A DNA stretch of 59,805 nt, taken from assembly GCA_947564425.1 (NCBI GenBank), contig CANOBU010000002.1, positions 1-59,805 of the forward strand, in the 5' to 3' direction. Numbering within the stretch: position 1 is the stretch's first letter; every line of letters begins with the position of its first letter. The notes beneath the pieces were generated by a model. It was not told the origin of the DNA. It saw only the letters and a list, made by a program, of their open reading frames with translations, and did not search any database. Source of the DNA: an uncultured Eggerthellaceae bacterium (GTDB taxonomy: Bacteria; Actinomycetota; Coriobacteriia; Coriobacteriales; Eggerthellaceae). This document shows, one piece after another, positions 42,299 to 49,853 of the stretch. The position numbers and the translations under genes were made by a program.

Positions 42299-44083
42299 CT
42301 ATCCGGCGAACAGGACCACCAAGGCGCAGATGACACCCACGATCGATTCGCCGCCCAGCAGACCCGAGGCCACCACGAGGCCCGTTTGCTGCCGCGATTC
42401 CATGAACGCCGCCCGTTGGCCCTGGGGCAGCCGGGCAGCACGACGGCGCTCCACGGCATCGTAGGCCATTTTGACCAGACAGCCGATGAATGCGGTGAAT
42501 GTCATGTAGAACGGGAGGTAGATGCCCAGACCCACCATCATGGCCGGCGCACCTACCAAGTAGAGCGCGATACCGGCCCCAACCCCCAGCACGAAGGCCG
42601 GCATATGGGGTATGCCCTGCACCAGGGTTGCAACCACATTGGCTTGGGCCGAAACGAACTCATGGCCCACACCGAACGCCTCGGGGCCATAGGCGCCCAC
42701 CAGGACGAATAGCACGATAGCGGCCACAACGGCCCCGATGATGCCCCCGATGGCCTGGCCGGCCACCTGGGCCCGGGGGTCGGTGCCCAGGATGGCTCCG
42801 GCTTTGAAATCGTTCATCACATCACCGCCCAACCCGCAGGCAACGGCAATGACAGCAGCCACGAAGAAGAGCTGCACCTGGGGAAGGTCGTTTACCAGGG
42901 CGACCAGAAGAAGCACGATCAGCCCGAATATCTCCATGGGGTCGATGCCGGTCTGCCCTGCCGACTGGGCCGCCATAGCCACCGTGACGAATGAGAACAG
43001 CACTACCAACACGCTGGCCAGCGGCCCCATGCCCAGCACCAAGCACCCTGCCAGCCCCAGCGCAGCTGCCAAAAGCCCCCAAATCCGGACCTTCTTCTTC
43101 CCCGTTCGCTGAGCAAAGCCATCCCGGCCGGAGGCTGGTGCCGAGTCCGGGGCCGGGATCTGCGAGGCCGATTCTGCAGGATGGCGAAGCCCAAGGGCTT
43201 CGCCATTCGAAGCCAAGGCCGAACTGACCCCGGCCCCGGGCTCCGGCCGGAACGCCCGTCTCCTCAATCCCTTCCAGAGGATATCCTTCACCACCACGGC
43301 AACGCCGCACCCGATCATAACGCCCATGCCCAGCGAGCTGTTGAAGGCGCCGGCTACTGCGGCGTCCCAAAGACCCAGACCCGGCGCACCGGCAACCAGC
43401 ACCAGCTGTATCATTCCTCCGCAGAACCACGAAACCATGGCCGCCGTACCCACCAGGAACCCGACCGACATCATCATGGGGCTCATGTACACGCCGAAGA
43501 CCACACCGCCCAAAGGCACATTGCCGAACAGCAGGGCCGGGAAGGCATGCAGCGCATCGCGCAGGAAGGCGATAACACCCGAGATGCCCATAGCGCCGAA
43601 CAGCTGCAACCCCACACGGCCGCCGGCATCGCCCGCCTTCAGCGTTTCGGCCGCCGCACGGCCGATGGGGAACTCCAGGCCCCCCTCGCCCACGAAGCGG
43701 TGGCGCAGCAGGGCGCTGGCCACAAGGCCCAGCACCGATCCCGCCAAGGCAACCAGCAGCATCTGGAGGAACGAGACCTCGCCGGCGCCGAGGATCCATA
43801 TGCCTGGGATAGTGAAGGCCAGACCGCCGGCCACCATGGCTCCAGCCGACATGATGGTATGGGTCACATTAGCCTCGTTGAGGGAGCGCGAACCCAGGGC
43901 ACGCAGGAAGAACAGCGATATGAGCGCTGCGAACACGATGGGCCACGGCAAAGCGCCCATCTTCAACGCCGTGTAGATGGAAGCAGCGGTTATGACCACG
44001 CAGCCTATGCCGCCGATGACTATGCCTCGTGCCGTCAATTGCCCGCTGCGGCTGCCGGAGCTGCATTTCCCTGTTTCCTTCAT
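42299..44083 (-). CDS. OPT-family oligopeptide transporter
   Basis: A 594-residue membrane protein with about fifteen helices. TARGIVIGGIGCVVITAASIYTALKMG near the N-terminus and GLEFPIGRAAAETLKAG are typical OPT-family features, and GGDVMNDFKAGAILGTDPRAQ is a conserved loop. Members move small peptides or metal chelates with a proton. A hydrophilic, low-complexity loop (about 285-330) splits the two halves. I choose the ATG at 44083, with AGGGGAA just upstream; the frame upstream to 44260 lacks homology. It follows the P1 peptidase gene, suggesting peptide uptake with intracellular cleavage. Confidence 0.88.
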   Translation of the reverse strand: MKETGKCSSGSRSGQLTARGIVIGGIGCVVITAASIYTALKMGALPWPIVFAALISLFFLRALGSRSLNEANVTHTIMSAGAMVAGGLAFTIPGIWILGAGEVSFLQMLLVALAGSVLGLVASALLRHRFVGEGGLEFPIGRAAAETLKAGDAGGRVGLQLFGAMGISGVIAFLRDALHAFPALLFGNVPLGGVVFGVYMSPMMMSVGFLVGTAAMVSWFCGGMIQLVLVAGAPGLGLWDAAVAGAFNSSLGMGVMIGCGVAVVVKDILWKGLRRRAFRPEPGAGVSSALASNGEALGLRHPAESASQIPAPDSAPASGRDGFAQRTGKKKVRIWGLLAAALGLAGCLVLGMGPLASVLVVLFSFVTVAMAAQSAGQTGIDPMEIFGLIVLLLVALVNDLPQVQLFFVAAVIAVACGLGGDVMNDFKAGAILGTDPRAQVAGQAIGGIIGAVVAAIVLFVLVGAYGPEAFGVGHEFVSAQANVVATLVQGIPHMPAFVLGVGAGIALYLVGAPAMMVGLGIYLPFYMTFTAFIGCLVKMAYDAVERRRAARLPQGQRAAFMESRQQTGLVVASGLLGGESIVGVICALVVLFAG

Positions 44084-44213
44084 CGATATTCCCCTGCCGA
44101 TTCCAACAAAGCATGAGCGACCATTGTGAGCCAAAACGGCATCGATTCGGGAAGAATCTTCCCTGCGGTTCGGCTGAGCCAGCGATTGGGAGCCAGGGAA
44201 CGGTAAACGGAAT

Positions 44214-45203
44214 CTAGCGAAGGCTGCGGCAGCTGGGCAGCCCATAGGCCGAATCGGCACTCTCCGCGGCCTTCAGGATGGCCCGGGAGACCGCCTCGGC
44301 AGCCAAGGTGCCCACCAGGTCCATCGGCGCAGGCACCTCGCCCACCGACAGCGCATACAGGCTGTCGCCATCCATAGACGTATGCACCGGGCAGATAGCG
44401 CGGGCCATGCCATCGTGGCCCATGCCCGCCACCTTGCACAGCTGGGCCTTCGATAGGGCCGCATTGGTGATGATGGCGCCTATGGTGGTGTTGGCGGTGC
44501 AAGGGGGCTCGGCGCAGGGGCCGGCGGCTTGTTGCTCGTACAGGGCGCACATGACCTCGTCGGTACGGCGCAGGCCGCGCTTGTCCTGGCTCAGCAGGCC
44601 GGCAATCTGGCGCCCATCGGCAGGGTCGAACACATCGCCGGCGGCGTTCACCACCACCACGGCGGCCACCTGCAGCGGCCCCAGCTGCATAGCGCAGCTG
44701 CCGATGCCGCTCTTCATGGCGAATTCCGGCCCCAGAACCTTCCCCACCGTAGCCCCGCAGCCGGCGCCGTAGTTGCCGTCGCGGTAGTTGCCCGCAGCAC
44801 CCTGCTCGGCTGCCTGGCAGGCCGCATAGCCCATGGCGGCATCGGGCCGCACCGAGCTTTCGCCTACGCCCAAATCGAAGATATCCGACTGGCACACCAG
44901 CGGCACCCTGGCTATACCCATATCCAAGCCGAAACCATGCTTTTCCAGATAGCGCTGAACCCCGCCGGCGGCATCGAGGCCGAAAGCGCTGCCTCCCGCC
45001 AGCACCACGGCATGGATGCGGTCGGCGGTGGCCAAAGGATCGAGGATACGGGAATCGCGGGAAGCGGGGCCCCCGCCGCGCACGTCCACAGAAGCGGCCA
45101 TGCCGTCGGGGCACAGGATGACCGTAACGCCGGTAGCCGCGTCCTCGTCCTGCACCTGGCCGATACGAATGCCCGAAATGGCGGAAAGGGGTATCTGCTG
45201 CAT
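44214..45203 (-). CDS. P1 family peptidase (DmpA/S58 aminopeptidase)
   Basis: A 329-residue autoprocessing N-terminal nucleophile hydrolase. GVTVILCPDGMAASVDVRGGGPASR and LAGGSAFGLDAAGGVQRYLE precede the expected self-cleavage region ANTTIGAIITNAALSKAQ, where a Thr would become the nucleophile, followed by MGHDGMARAICPVHTSMDGD. Such enzymes cleave small peptides or amides. Upstream gene of the OPT transporter (130-bp gap). The substrate is not identifiable. Confidence 0.93.
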   Translation of the reverse strand: MQQIPLSAISGIRIGQVQDEDAATGVTVILCPDGMAASVDVRGGGPASRDSRILDPLATADRIHAVVLAGGSAFGLDAAGGVQRYLEKHGFGLDMGIARVPLVCQSDIFDLGVGESSVRPDAAMGYAACQAAEQGAAGNYRDGNYGAGCGATVGKVLGPEFAMKSGIGSCAMQLGPLQVAAVVVVNAAGDVFDPADGRQIAGLLSQDKRGLRRTDEVMCALYEQQAAGPCAEPPCTANTTIGAIITNAALSKAQLCKVAGMGHDGMARAICPVHTSMDGDSLYALSVGEVPAPMDLVGTLAAEAVSRAILKAAESADSAYGLPSCRSLR

Positions 45204-45279
45204 AGGGGAACCTCCCAGTCGGGTTGTCTGCGATACCCGCTATTCTACCCGCATCGGTGCCAGCTGGGCACGGTGAAGA

Positions 45280-46236
45280 CTATGCTTTGCTGGCCCGGAA
45301 CACCCTTACGTGCCCGGCACCGTGGTAGCGACCCTTCAGCGTCTGCTCGTAGGCAGCGGCCTGCTGACGGGCGTCCTCGGCCGAGACGGTGCTCCAAAAC
45401 TGCTTGTCGTCGCAGCTGAGCGCATACCATTGGGGCCATGGCTCGCCCGCGCTGACACCTATGCCGGATCCCACGATCCTCCATGAGTTTATGCTGAACT
45501 TCTTCGATACCTTACCGGAGTAGTTGCCTTTCCCGGCAATGGTGATCACGCCATACCCCACCATGGTGTTCTTGCGGTAGGTCACCGTGTAATCGGTTCC
45601 CTTCTTCAACTTCTTGCCCGCCAGCGACACGCTTGCCGCCGGCTCTACCGACACGCCTTTGAAAGTACTGGGGTAGGTGTACGAGCAATAGTAATGCGGG
45701 CTCTGCCAAACGATGTCTGGCACTTCCGCCTTCGTCACCTTCTTGCTGCACAGATACGTTCCGTTGATGCGGCAGGTATAGCTGCGCGAAAAGGCCAGCT
45801 TCGCTTTCGAGAGCGATTTCTTCTTGATCGTGAAGGTCTTGGTTGCAGTGCCGGTATAGGCGCCCCGGCCGGTCACGACCACCGTTGCCTTGCCCGCCTT
45901 CACGTTGTTCTTATACGTCACCTTGTAGTACTTGGCGGCAAGCTTCTTCTTGCCCAGTTTCACCGTCACTTTCGGCTTGCACTTGCTGCCGGAATACGTG
46001 TAAGTGGATTTGGAAAGCGTAACCTTGGCCTTGGCAATCGACTTCTTGGTGGATTTCGCAGCGGCCGTCGGGGCAGCTTTCTGCAGTTGGGCGGCGGTAT
46101 AGGCGGTGCCTCCCTGGCCGATGCCGCTCGCCTGGGCAGCGAAGGCCGCGCTGGGCACGAGCGCTGCAGCCAGCACGATGGCGAGAATCGACGCGACGAT
46201 AACCCGCGACCTGGATATGCGTGCATTTGCGTCCAT
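45280..46236 (-). CDS. Secreted Lys-rich protein with Ig-like repeats
   Basis: A 318-residue protein. A Sec signal (ILAIVLAAALVPSAAFAAQA) is followed by ~75-residue beta-rich units: KVTLSKSTYTYSGSKCKPKV ... YYKVTYKNNVKAGKATVVVTGRGAYTGTATKTFTI and a second, broken unit that ends GVITIAGKGNYSGKVSKKFSI. These are like the tandem cell-surface units of Gram-positive adhesins and hydrolases. It ends in a ~70-residue domain (WRIVGSGIGVSAGEPWPQWY...) that I do not recognise. No anchor is seen. The ATG at 46236 has AGAAGGG about 10 bp upstream and gives the signal peptide directly. Confidence 0.75.
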   Translation of the reverse strand: MDANARISRSRVIVASILAIVLAAALVPSAAFAAQASGIGQGGTAYTAAQLQKAAPTAAAKSTKKSIAKAKVTLSKSTYTYSGSKCKPKVTVKLGKKKLAAKYYKVTYKNNVKAGKATVVVTGRGAYTGTATKTFTIKKKSLSKAKLAFSRSYTCRINGTYLCSKKVTKAEVPDIVWQSPHYYCSYTYPSTFKGVSVEPAASVSLAGKKLKKGTDYTVTYRKNTMVGYGVITIAGKGNYSGKVSKKFSINSWRIVGSGIGVSAGEPWPQWYALSCDDKQFWSTVSAEDARQQAAAYEQTLKGRYHGAGHVRVFRASKA

Positions 46237-46290
46237 GGTTCCCATCCCTTCTTCCCGCACAAGCCATCCAACCCATGCGTCCGATACGAA

Positions 46291-46314
46291 AAACGCCCCA
46301 TTGCTGGGGCGTTT
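46291..46314 (-). terminator. Terminator downstream of tRNA-Phe
   Basis: On the minus strand AAACGCCCCA/TGGGGCGTTT with a 4-nt loop ends in a T run. It lies 9 bp beyond the tRNA 3' end. Confidence 0.85.
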
Positions 46315-46322
46315 GGTGTTCG

Positions 46323-46398
46323 TGGTGGTCAGAGAGGGACTTGAACCCCCGGCACGGGGATTTTCAGTCCCCTGCTCTACCAACTGAGCTACCTGACC
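46323..46398 (-). tRNA. tRNA-Phe (anticodon GAA), CCA encoded
   Basis: On the minus strand: acceptor stem GGTCAGG paired with TCTGACC, D-arm GCTC..GAGC, anticodon stem GGGGA/TCCCC around CTGAAAA (anticodon GAA), T-arm GGGGGTTCAAGTCCCTC, discriminator A, then genomic CCA. All stems pair, with two G-T pairs. Confidence 0.96.
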
Positions 46399-46507
46399 GG
46401 ATGCGTGTAACGCAAGAGTGTATTTTATCGGGCTGCCACCCCTCGGTCAAGGGGCATTCTTCCGGCCGATGCGCAATCCACAAACGGCTGCGCCCGACCC
46501 GGCTGGA

Positions 46508-47002
46508 TCAGGCGGCCAGCAGCACCGCGAGCTCCTCGCGATTCGCAAACGGCTGCGGATCGGCGTCGGGCGCATGGGCGGGCAGCACCTCGCCCTCCCA
46601 GACTTCCCCATCGTGCTCGAACTTCTTGCTGTGCACCACCCATTGGAACGCGGGAAGCGCCCTCTCATCCAGGCGCGCCACATGGAGCGGGTATTCCATG
46701 TCCGCCAAGATGCGCTGCACCATGGCGAGCTCGGGCTCGTCGGAATCGGAGCGCACGATGCCGCTTTCGGGGTTGTATACGATGCCGTAGCCCACGAAGG
46801 TCGTGCGCATGCGCTCGCGGCGCTTGGCCTCGACCCGCGTGATGGCGATGACCACGCCGACCACGACCGCCCACCAGATGATGGCGATTACCAAGTCGAG
46901 CGGGCTGTCGACGTTGCTGAAGCCCAAGGCGTACCATGCCCACAGAAGCGCCCCCGCCGCCAGGGCGGCGATAGCCGCGACAATCCAGTTACTTGTCCTC
47001 AT
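46508..47002 (-). CDS. Membrane protein of unknown function
   Basis: A 164-residue protein with two helices at the N-terminus (WIVAAIAALAAGALLWAWYALG and LDLVIAIIWWAVVVGVVIAI), then a basic stretch (AKRRERMRTT) and a soluble, acidic domain (FVGYGIVYNPESGIVRSDSDEPELAMVQRILAD...). I do not recognise it. The start at 47002 follows GGGGAATGGGGA; an earlier ATG gives a frame with no hydrophobic start. It stands alone upstream of tRNA-Phe. Confidence 0.65.
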   Translation of the reverse strand: MRTSNWIVAAIAALAAGALLWAWYALGFSNVDSPLDLVIAIIWWAVVVGVVIAITRVEAKRRERMRTTFVGYGIVYNPESGIVRSDSDEPELAMVQRILADMEYPLHVARLDERALPAFQWVVHSKKFEHDGEVWEGEVLPAHAPDADPQPFANREELAVLLAA

Positions 47003-47286
47003 TCCCCATTCCCCCCTCGAATGGCAGGCTGTCTGGAAGGCTGATGCAGTACCTGCCGGCTGCCTCCATAATGTGACAGTTTCATCCACGAATAGCGATT
47101 ATCTTACTCCTATTTCCATCTCCGATGTAAGAAAAACATGGGAATTGAAGTCGGAATCCTGTTATGGCGCAGAGGAAATCCCGGGCCCGAATACAACGTT
47201 CGCACCCGTCATGGGAGGATTTCGGAGAGGGTATCGACAACCCTGGATGGTTCTCAGCCACTGCCCCGCAGCGAGAGGCCGCCCTA

Positions 47287-48597
47287 TCAGAACAGCAGCG
47301 CCCGCTCTCCTTCGGGGAGGGCGGCGCGGGCCTGGTCGCGCAGGTTGTTCACGCCGATGAAGAACTGGCGCATCATGGCCACCACCAGGTAGCGGCCCTT
47401 GGGCGTCAGGGTGATCTCGTCGTCGTTGTCGGTGGCGAAAGCCCCTGCGAGCTTCATGAAGGCCATCTCCACCGGCAGCCCGTTCTCCACGCTCATGCCG
47501 AAGTCGTGCAGCCACTGGCGCTTGTCCAGGCGCAGCCCGAACAGCTGCATCAGGAAGCGGTAGCGCATGCGGTCGTGCAGGTTGAAATCCGTGCGGCCCA
47601 TGATGGACATGCGGCCCGCCTCGATATCCTGGTTGTACTGGGCCAGCGAGAACGTGTTCACGTACAGGCTGCTGCCCAGGTAGGTGATGCCGCCGGAGCC
47701 GATGGCCGGGTACTCTTCGTATTTCACCACGTATTCGTCGATCATGTCGCCGCCGCTGGTGACGCCGGCATCGTAGTCGAAGCGGTTGTAGGTCCAGGCG
47801 CTGCTGTGGGTGAACAGCGGATGGTCGCCCCCGCACATCAGCTCGTCGATGATGCCGTAGAACCGCTGCTCGCGGTCGTAGCTGACGCTGCCCACGGTGC
47901 GGGCCAGCTGGCGCTCCACCGAAGGCGAGGCCATCAGCGGGTAGAACGTGGCCTGGGTGCAGCCCGATTCCACGATGCGCTCGATATCGTGGATCAGCAT
48001 GTCCTCGGTCTGCGCCGGGAAATTGAAGATCATATCGGCGTTCATCGAGGTGAAGTAGGGCGTGGCCTGCTGGATGCGCTCGACTATCTCATCGGCGCAA
48101 CCGTACTTGTCGTAGCGGTCCATCTGCTTCAGCAGCCCGTCATCGAAGCTCTGCACGCCCACGGACAGCCGCTGCACGCGGCCCTCCAACTTCTCCAAAT
48201 ACTCCGGCACCAGGTGGTTGGGGTTGGTCTCGCTCGATACCTCGCGGATGCTGAACAGGTCGCGGGCCTGGTCCAACGTGGCGCACAGCTCGTCGATCAT
48301 GACGGTGGGAGTGCCGCCGCCCACGTACACGCTGTCGAAATCGTAGCCCATGTCGTAGAGCATGCGCATCTCGCGGCGCAGGTTCTGGAAATAGGGCACC
48401 GCGCGTTCCTCGCTGAAGGGGAAGCGGTTGAACGAGCAATAGGGGCACAGCTTGGTGCAGAAGGGCACATGCATGTACAGCATGTACTTCTGCCCCGGAA
48501 CCGGCCCGGGAATGCGGGTGTCGGCCGTGGGGTTCAGCTTCAGATAGCCCTTCGAGGTGACCTCGACGGCCAGAGAGAGAAGTCGCTCCGACAGCAT
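47287..48597 (-). CDS. Radical SAM coproporphyrinogen III oxidase-like protein (HemN/HemW/HutW type)
   Basis: A 436-residue radical SAM protein. YMHVPFCTKLCPYCSF holds the CxxxCxxC cluster; VYVGGGTPTVM and SVGVQSFDDGLLKQMDRYDKYG are hallmarks of HemN/HemW. The C-terminal IGSGGITYLGSSLYVNTFSLAQYN and the HemN_C-like end are present. Proteins of this group either transfer heme (HemW), decarboxylate coproporphyrinogen (HemN) or degrade heme anaerobically (HutW/ChuW); I cannot choose from the sequence. I select the ATG at 48597, preceded by GGAAGG. Confidence 0.82.
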   Translation of the reverse strand: MLSERLLSLAVEVTSKGYLKLNPTADTRIPGPVPGQKYMLYMHVPFCTKLCPYCSFNRFPFSEERAVPYFQNLRREMRMLYDMGYDFDSVYVGGGTPTVMIDELCATLDQARDLFSIREVSSETNPNHLVPEYLEKLEGRVQRLSVGVQSFDDGLLKQMDRYDKYGCADEIVERIQQATPYFTSMNADMIFNFPAQTEDMLIHDIERIVESGCTQATFYPLMASPSVERQLARTVGSVSYDREQRFYGIIDELMCGGDHPLFTHSSAWTYNRFDYDAGVTSGGDMIDEYVVKYEEYPAIGSGGITYLGSSLYVNTFSLAQYNQDIEAGRMSIMGRTDFNLHDRMRYRFLMQLFGLRLDKRQWLHDFGMSVENGLPVEMAFMKLAGAFATDNDDEITLTPKGRYLVVAMMRQFFIGVNNLRDQARAALPEGERALLF

Positions 48598-48723
48598 ATT
48601 CAGCCTTCCTTCCAAAAGAGGCGCAGAATGCATCCAGTATATATAAAGCAGGATACTACGCCCCACGAGCCCCGGGACTGCTCGCGCGGCGGCAACCGAA
48701 ACCCGGCCAGCGCCCCGAATCGC

Positions 48724-48790
48724 GTGACAGGGGACGTTCGCTTTCGACACATCGCTGAGCGATGTGTCGAAAGCGAACGTCCCCTGTCAC
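48724..48790. repeat. REP-like palindrome of 67 bp (33-bp perfect arms)
   Basis: GTGACAGGGGACGTTCGCTT... and its exact reverse complement flank a single central G. The same element at 52747-52813 differs at the base pair equivalent to position 17 of each arm (G-C here, A-T there) and at the centre. The paired change supports selection for, or copying of, the hairpin. It overlaps the stop codon of the MarR gene. Confidence 0.95.
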
Positions 48791-49659
48791 CATCCCGGAT
48801 GGACGCGTTGCCGCGCAATACGCTCCGCGCGCACGATGACGCCGGCCGCAACGGCATATTGGCGACGCTCCGCCTCCGCCGACGACCGTATGCTATCCAT
48901 CAGGCAATCATCCAGCGCACGGGCGGTTGCCTGCGCCAAAGCCGTTCCCTCCGGCGTAAGGGCCAGCAGCTTGCTGCGACCATCCAGCCGCTGCGAAGCA
49001 GCGGAGCCTTTGAGGCAGAGGGCCTTCACCGTATCGGCCATTGTGGCGCTGGGCATCAGGAGCATCTGCCGTAGGTCGGCGTATTCCCATCGACCATCTA
49101 CCTCCAGCAGAGCCAGGAGCACGCGGGCGCAGCCGAGGGTGAGGCCGAACCGATTTGCAGTTTCTGTAAAGGCTTGCTCGGATAGATAAAAAGCCCGCAG
49201 GTAGCTGTAAACGTAATCGGGTGCCTCGCCGAAATACGAGAACACGCCGTCTTTCACAGCTGTCACAAGGCACCCCGTCTCGAACGCCCTGGTCTGGTTC
49301 TCATCCAACGGGGCCAATAGCCGCTCGAACTCCTCCTGCACCCCATCCCGGCAGGCGGCGAAGAGGCTGCTGCCGCGTGCTGTCGCCGCAAGCTCCTTCG
49401 ACGGCCCGCGCCTTGATCGGCATTCCACGATTCCCCGGCTGCTCAGCTGGGAAATGTTCACGGATATACGAGAGATGGGCTGGCCCAGCGGCTCTGCTAA
49501 ATCGGTTACGGTGAGGGCGATTCCCTTCTCGATATAGGCTAAGGTTCTGAATTGGGCCAACGTGATGGAAAACCGACTGCGAAGCACATCCTGGGCGCAC
49601 TCCAGGAACAATCTCACCATCGTGAGGATATCGCTCGAAAGCGGGAAGCGGAACTCCAT
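48787..49659 (-). CDS. Tandem double-MarR transcriptional regulator
   Basis: A 290-residue protein that holds two MarR-like winged-helix domains in one chain: residues about 8-130 (SITLAQFRTLAYIEKGIALTVTDLAEPL, PISRISVNISQLSSRGIVE) and about 150-275 (GLTLGCARVLLALLEVDGRW, SATMADTVKALCLKG). Normal MarR proteins are single-domain dimers of about 150 residues, so this chain may bind DNA as a pseudo-dimer. The gene is divergent from a molybdoenzyme pair with a 194-bp gap and so is its likely regulator. Its TGA stop lies in the REP-like palindrome, whose insertion may have set the current C-terminus. Confidence 0.85.
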   Translation of the reverse strand: MEFRFPLSSDILTMVRLFLECAQDVLRSRFSITLAQFRTLAYIEKGIALTVTDLAEPLGQPISRISVNISQLSSRGIVECRSRRGPSKELAATARGSSLFAACRDGVQEEFERLLAPLDENQTRAFETGCLVTAVKDGVFSYFGEAPDYVYSYLRAFYLSEQAFTETANRFGLTLGCARVLLALLEVDGRWEYADLRQMLLMPSATMADTVKALCLKGSAASQRLDGRSKLLALTPEGTALAQATARALDDCLMDSIRSSAEAERRQYAVAAGVIVRAERIARQRVHPGW

Positions 49660-49853
49660 GGCATCAGCTCCTCGACGGCAAACCGGTTATCCGAAGTTTA
49701 CCATCCGAGCAATCTCCCTGGTACCTTCCCAGCAACGCAGCTGCAGTAAAACCACAGGACGCCGACAAGATCCGGCGAAGGGACCGCTCGGCGCCGTCTT
49801 CCGCACGCACCCCACGGAGGCGCCGCCTGCTGGACCCGAAGAGAGGAGTAGGC
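49660..49853. promoter_or_regulatory. Divergent promoter region, double-MarR / molybdoenzyme
   Basis: 194 bp between divergent starts must contain both promoters and likely the MarR binding site. I find no convincing palindrome or -10/-35 pair by eye. Confidence 0.5.

Noticed and set aside
44149..44163. GGGAAGAATCTTCCC palindrome between the P1 peptidase and OPT genes
   Set aside because: Short and isolated; expected by chance at this length often enough not to call an operator.
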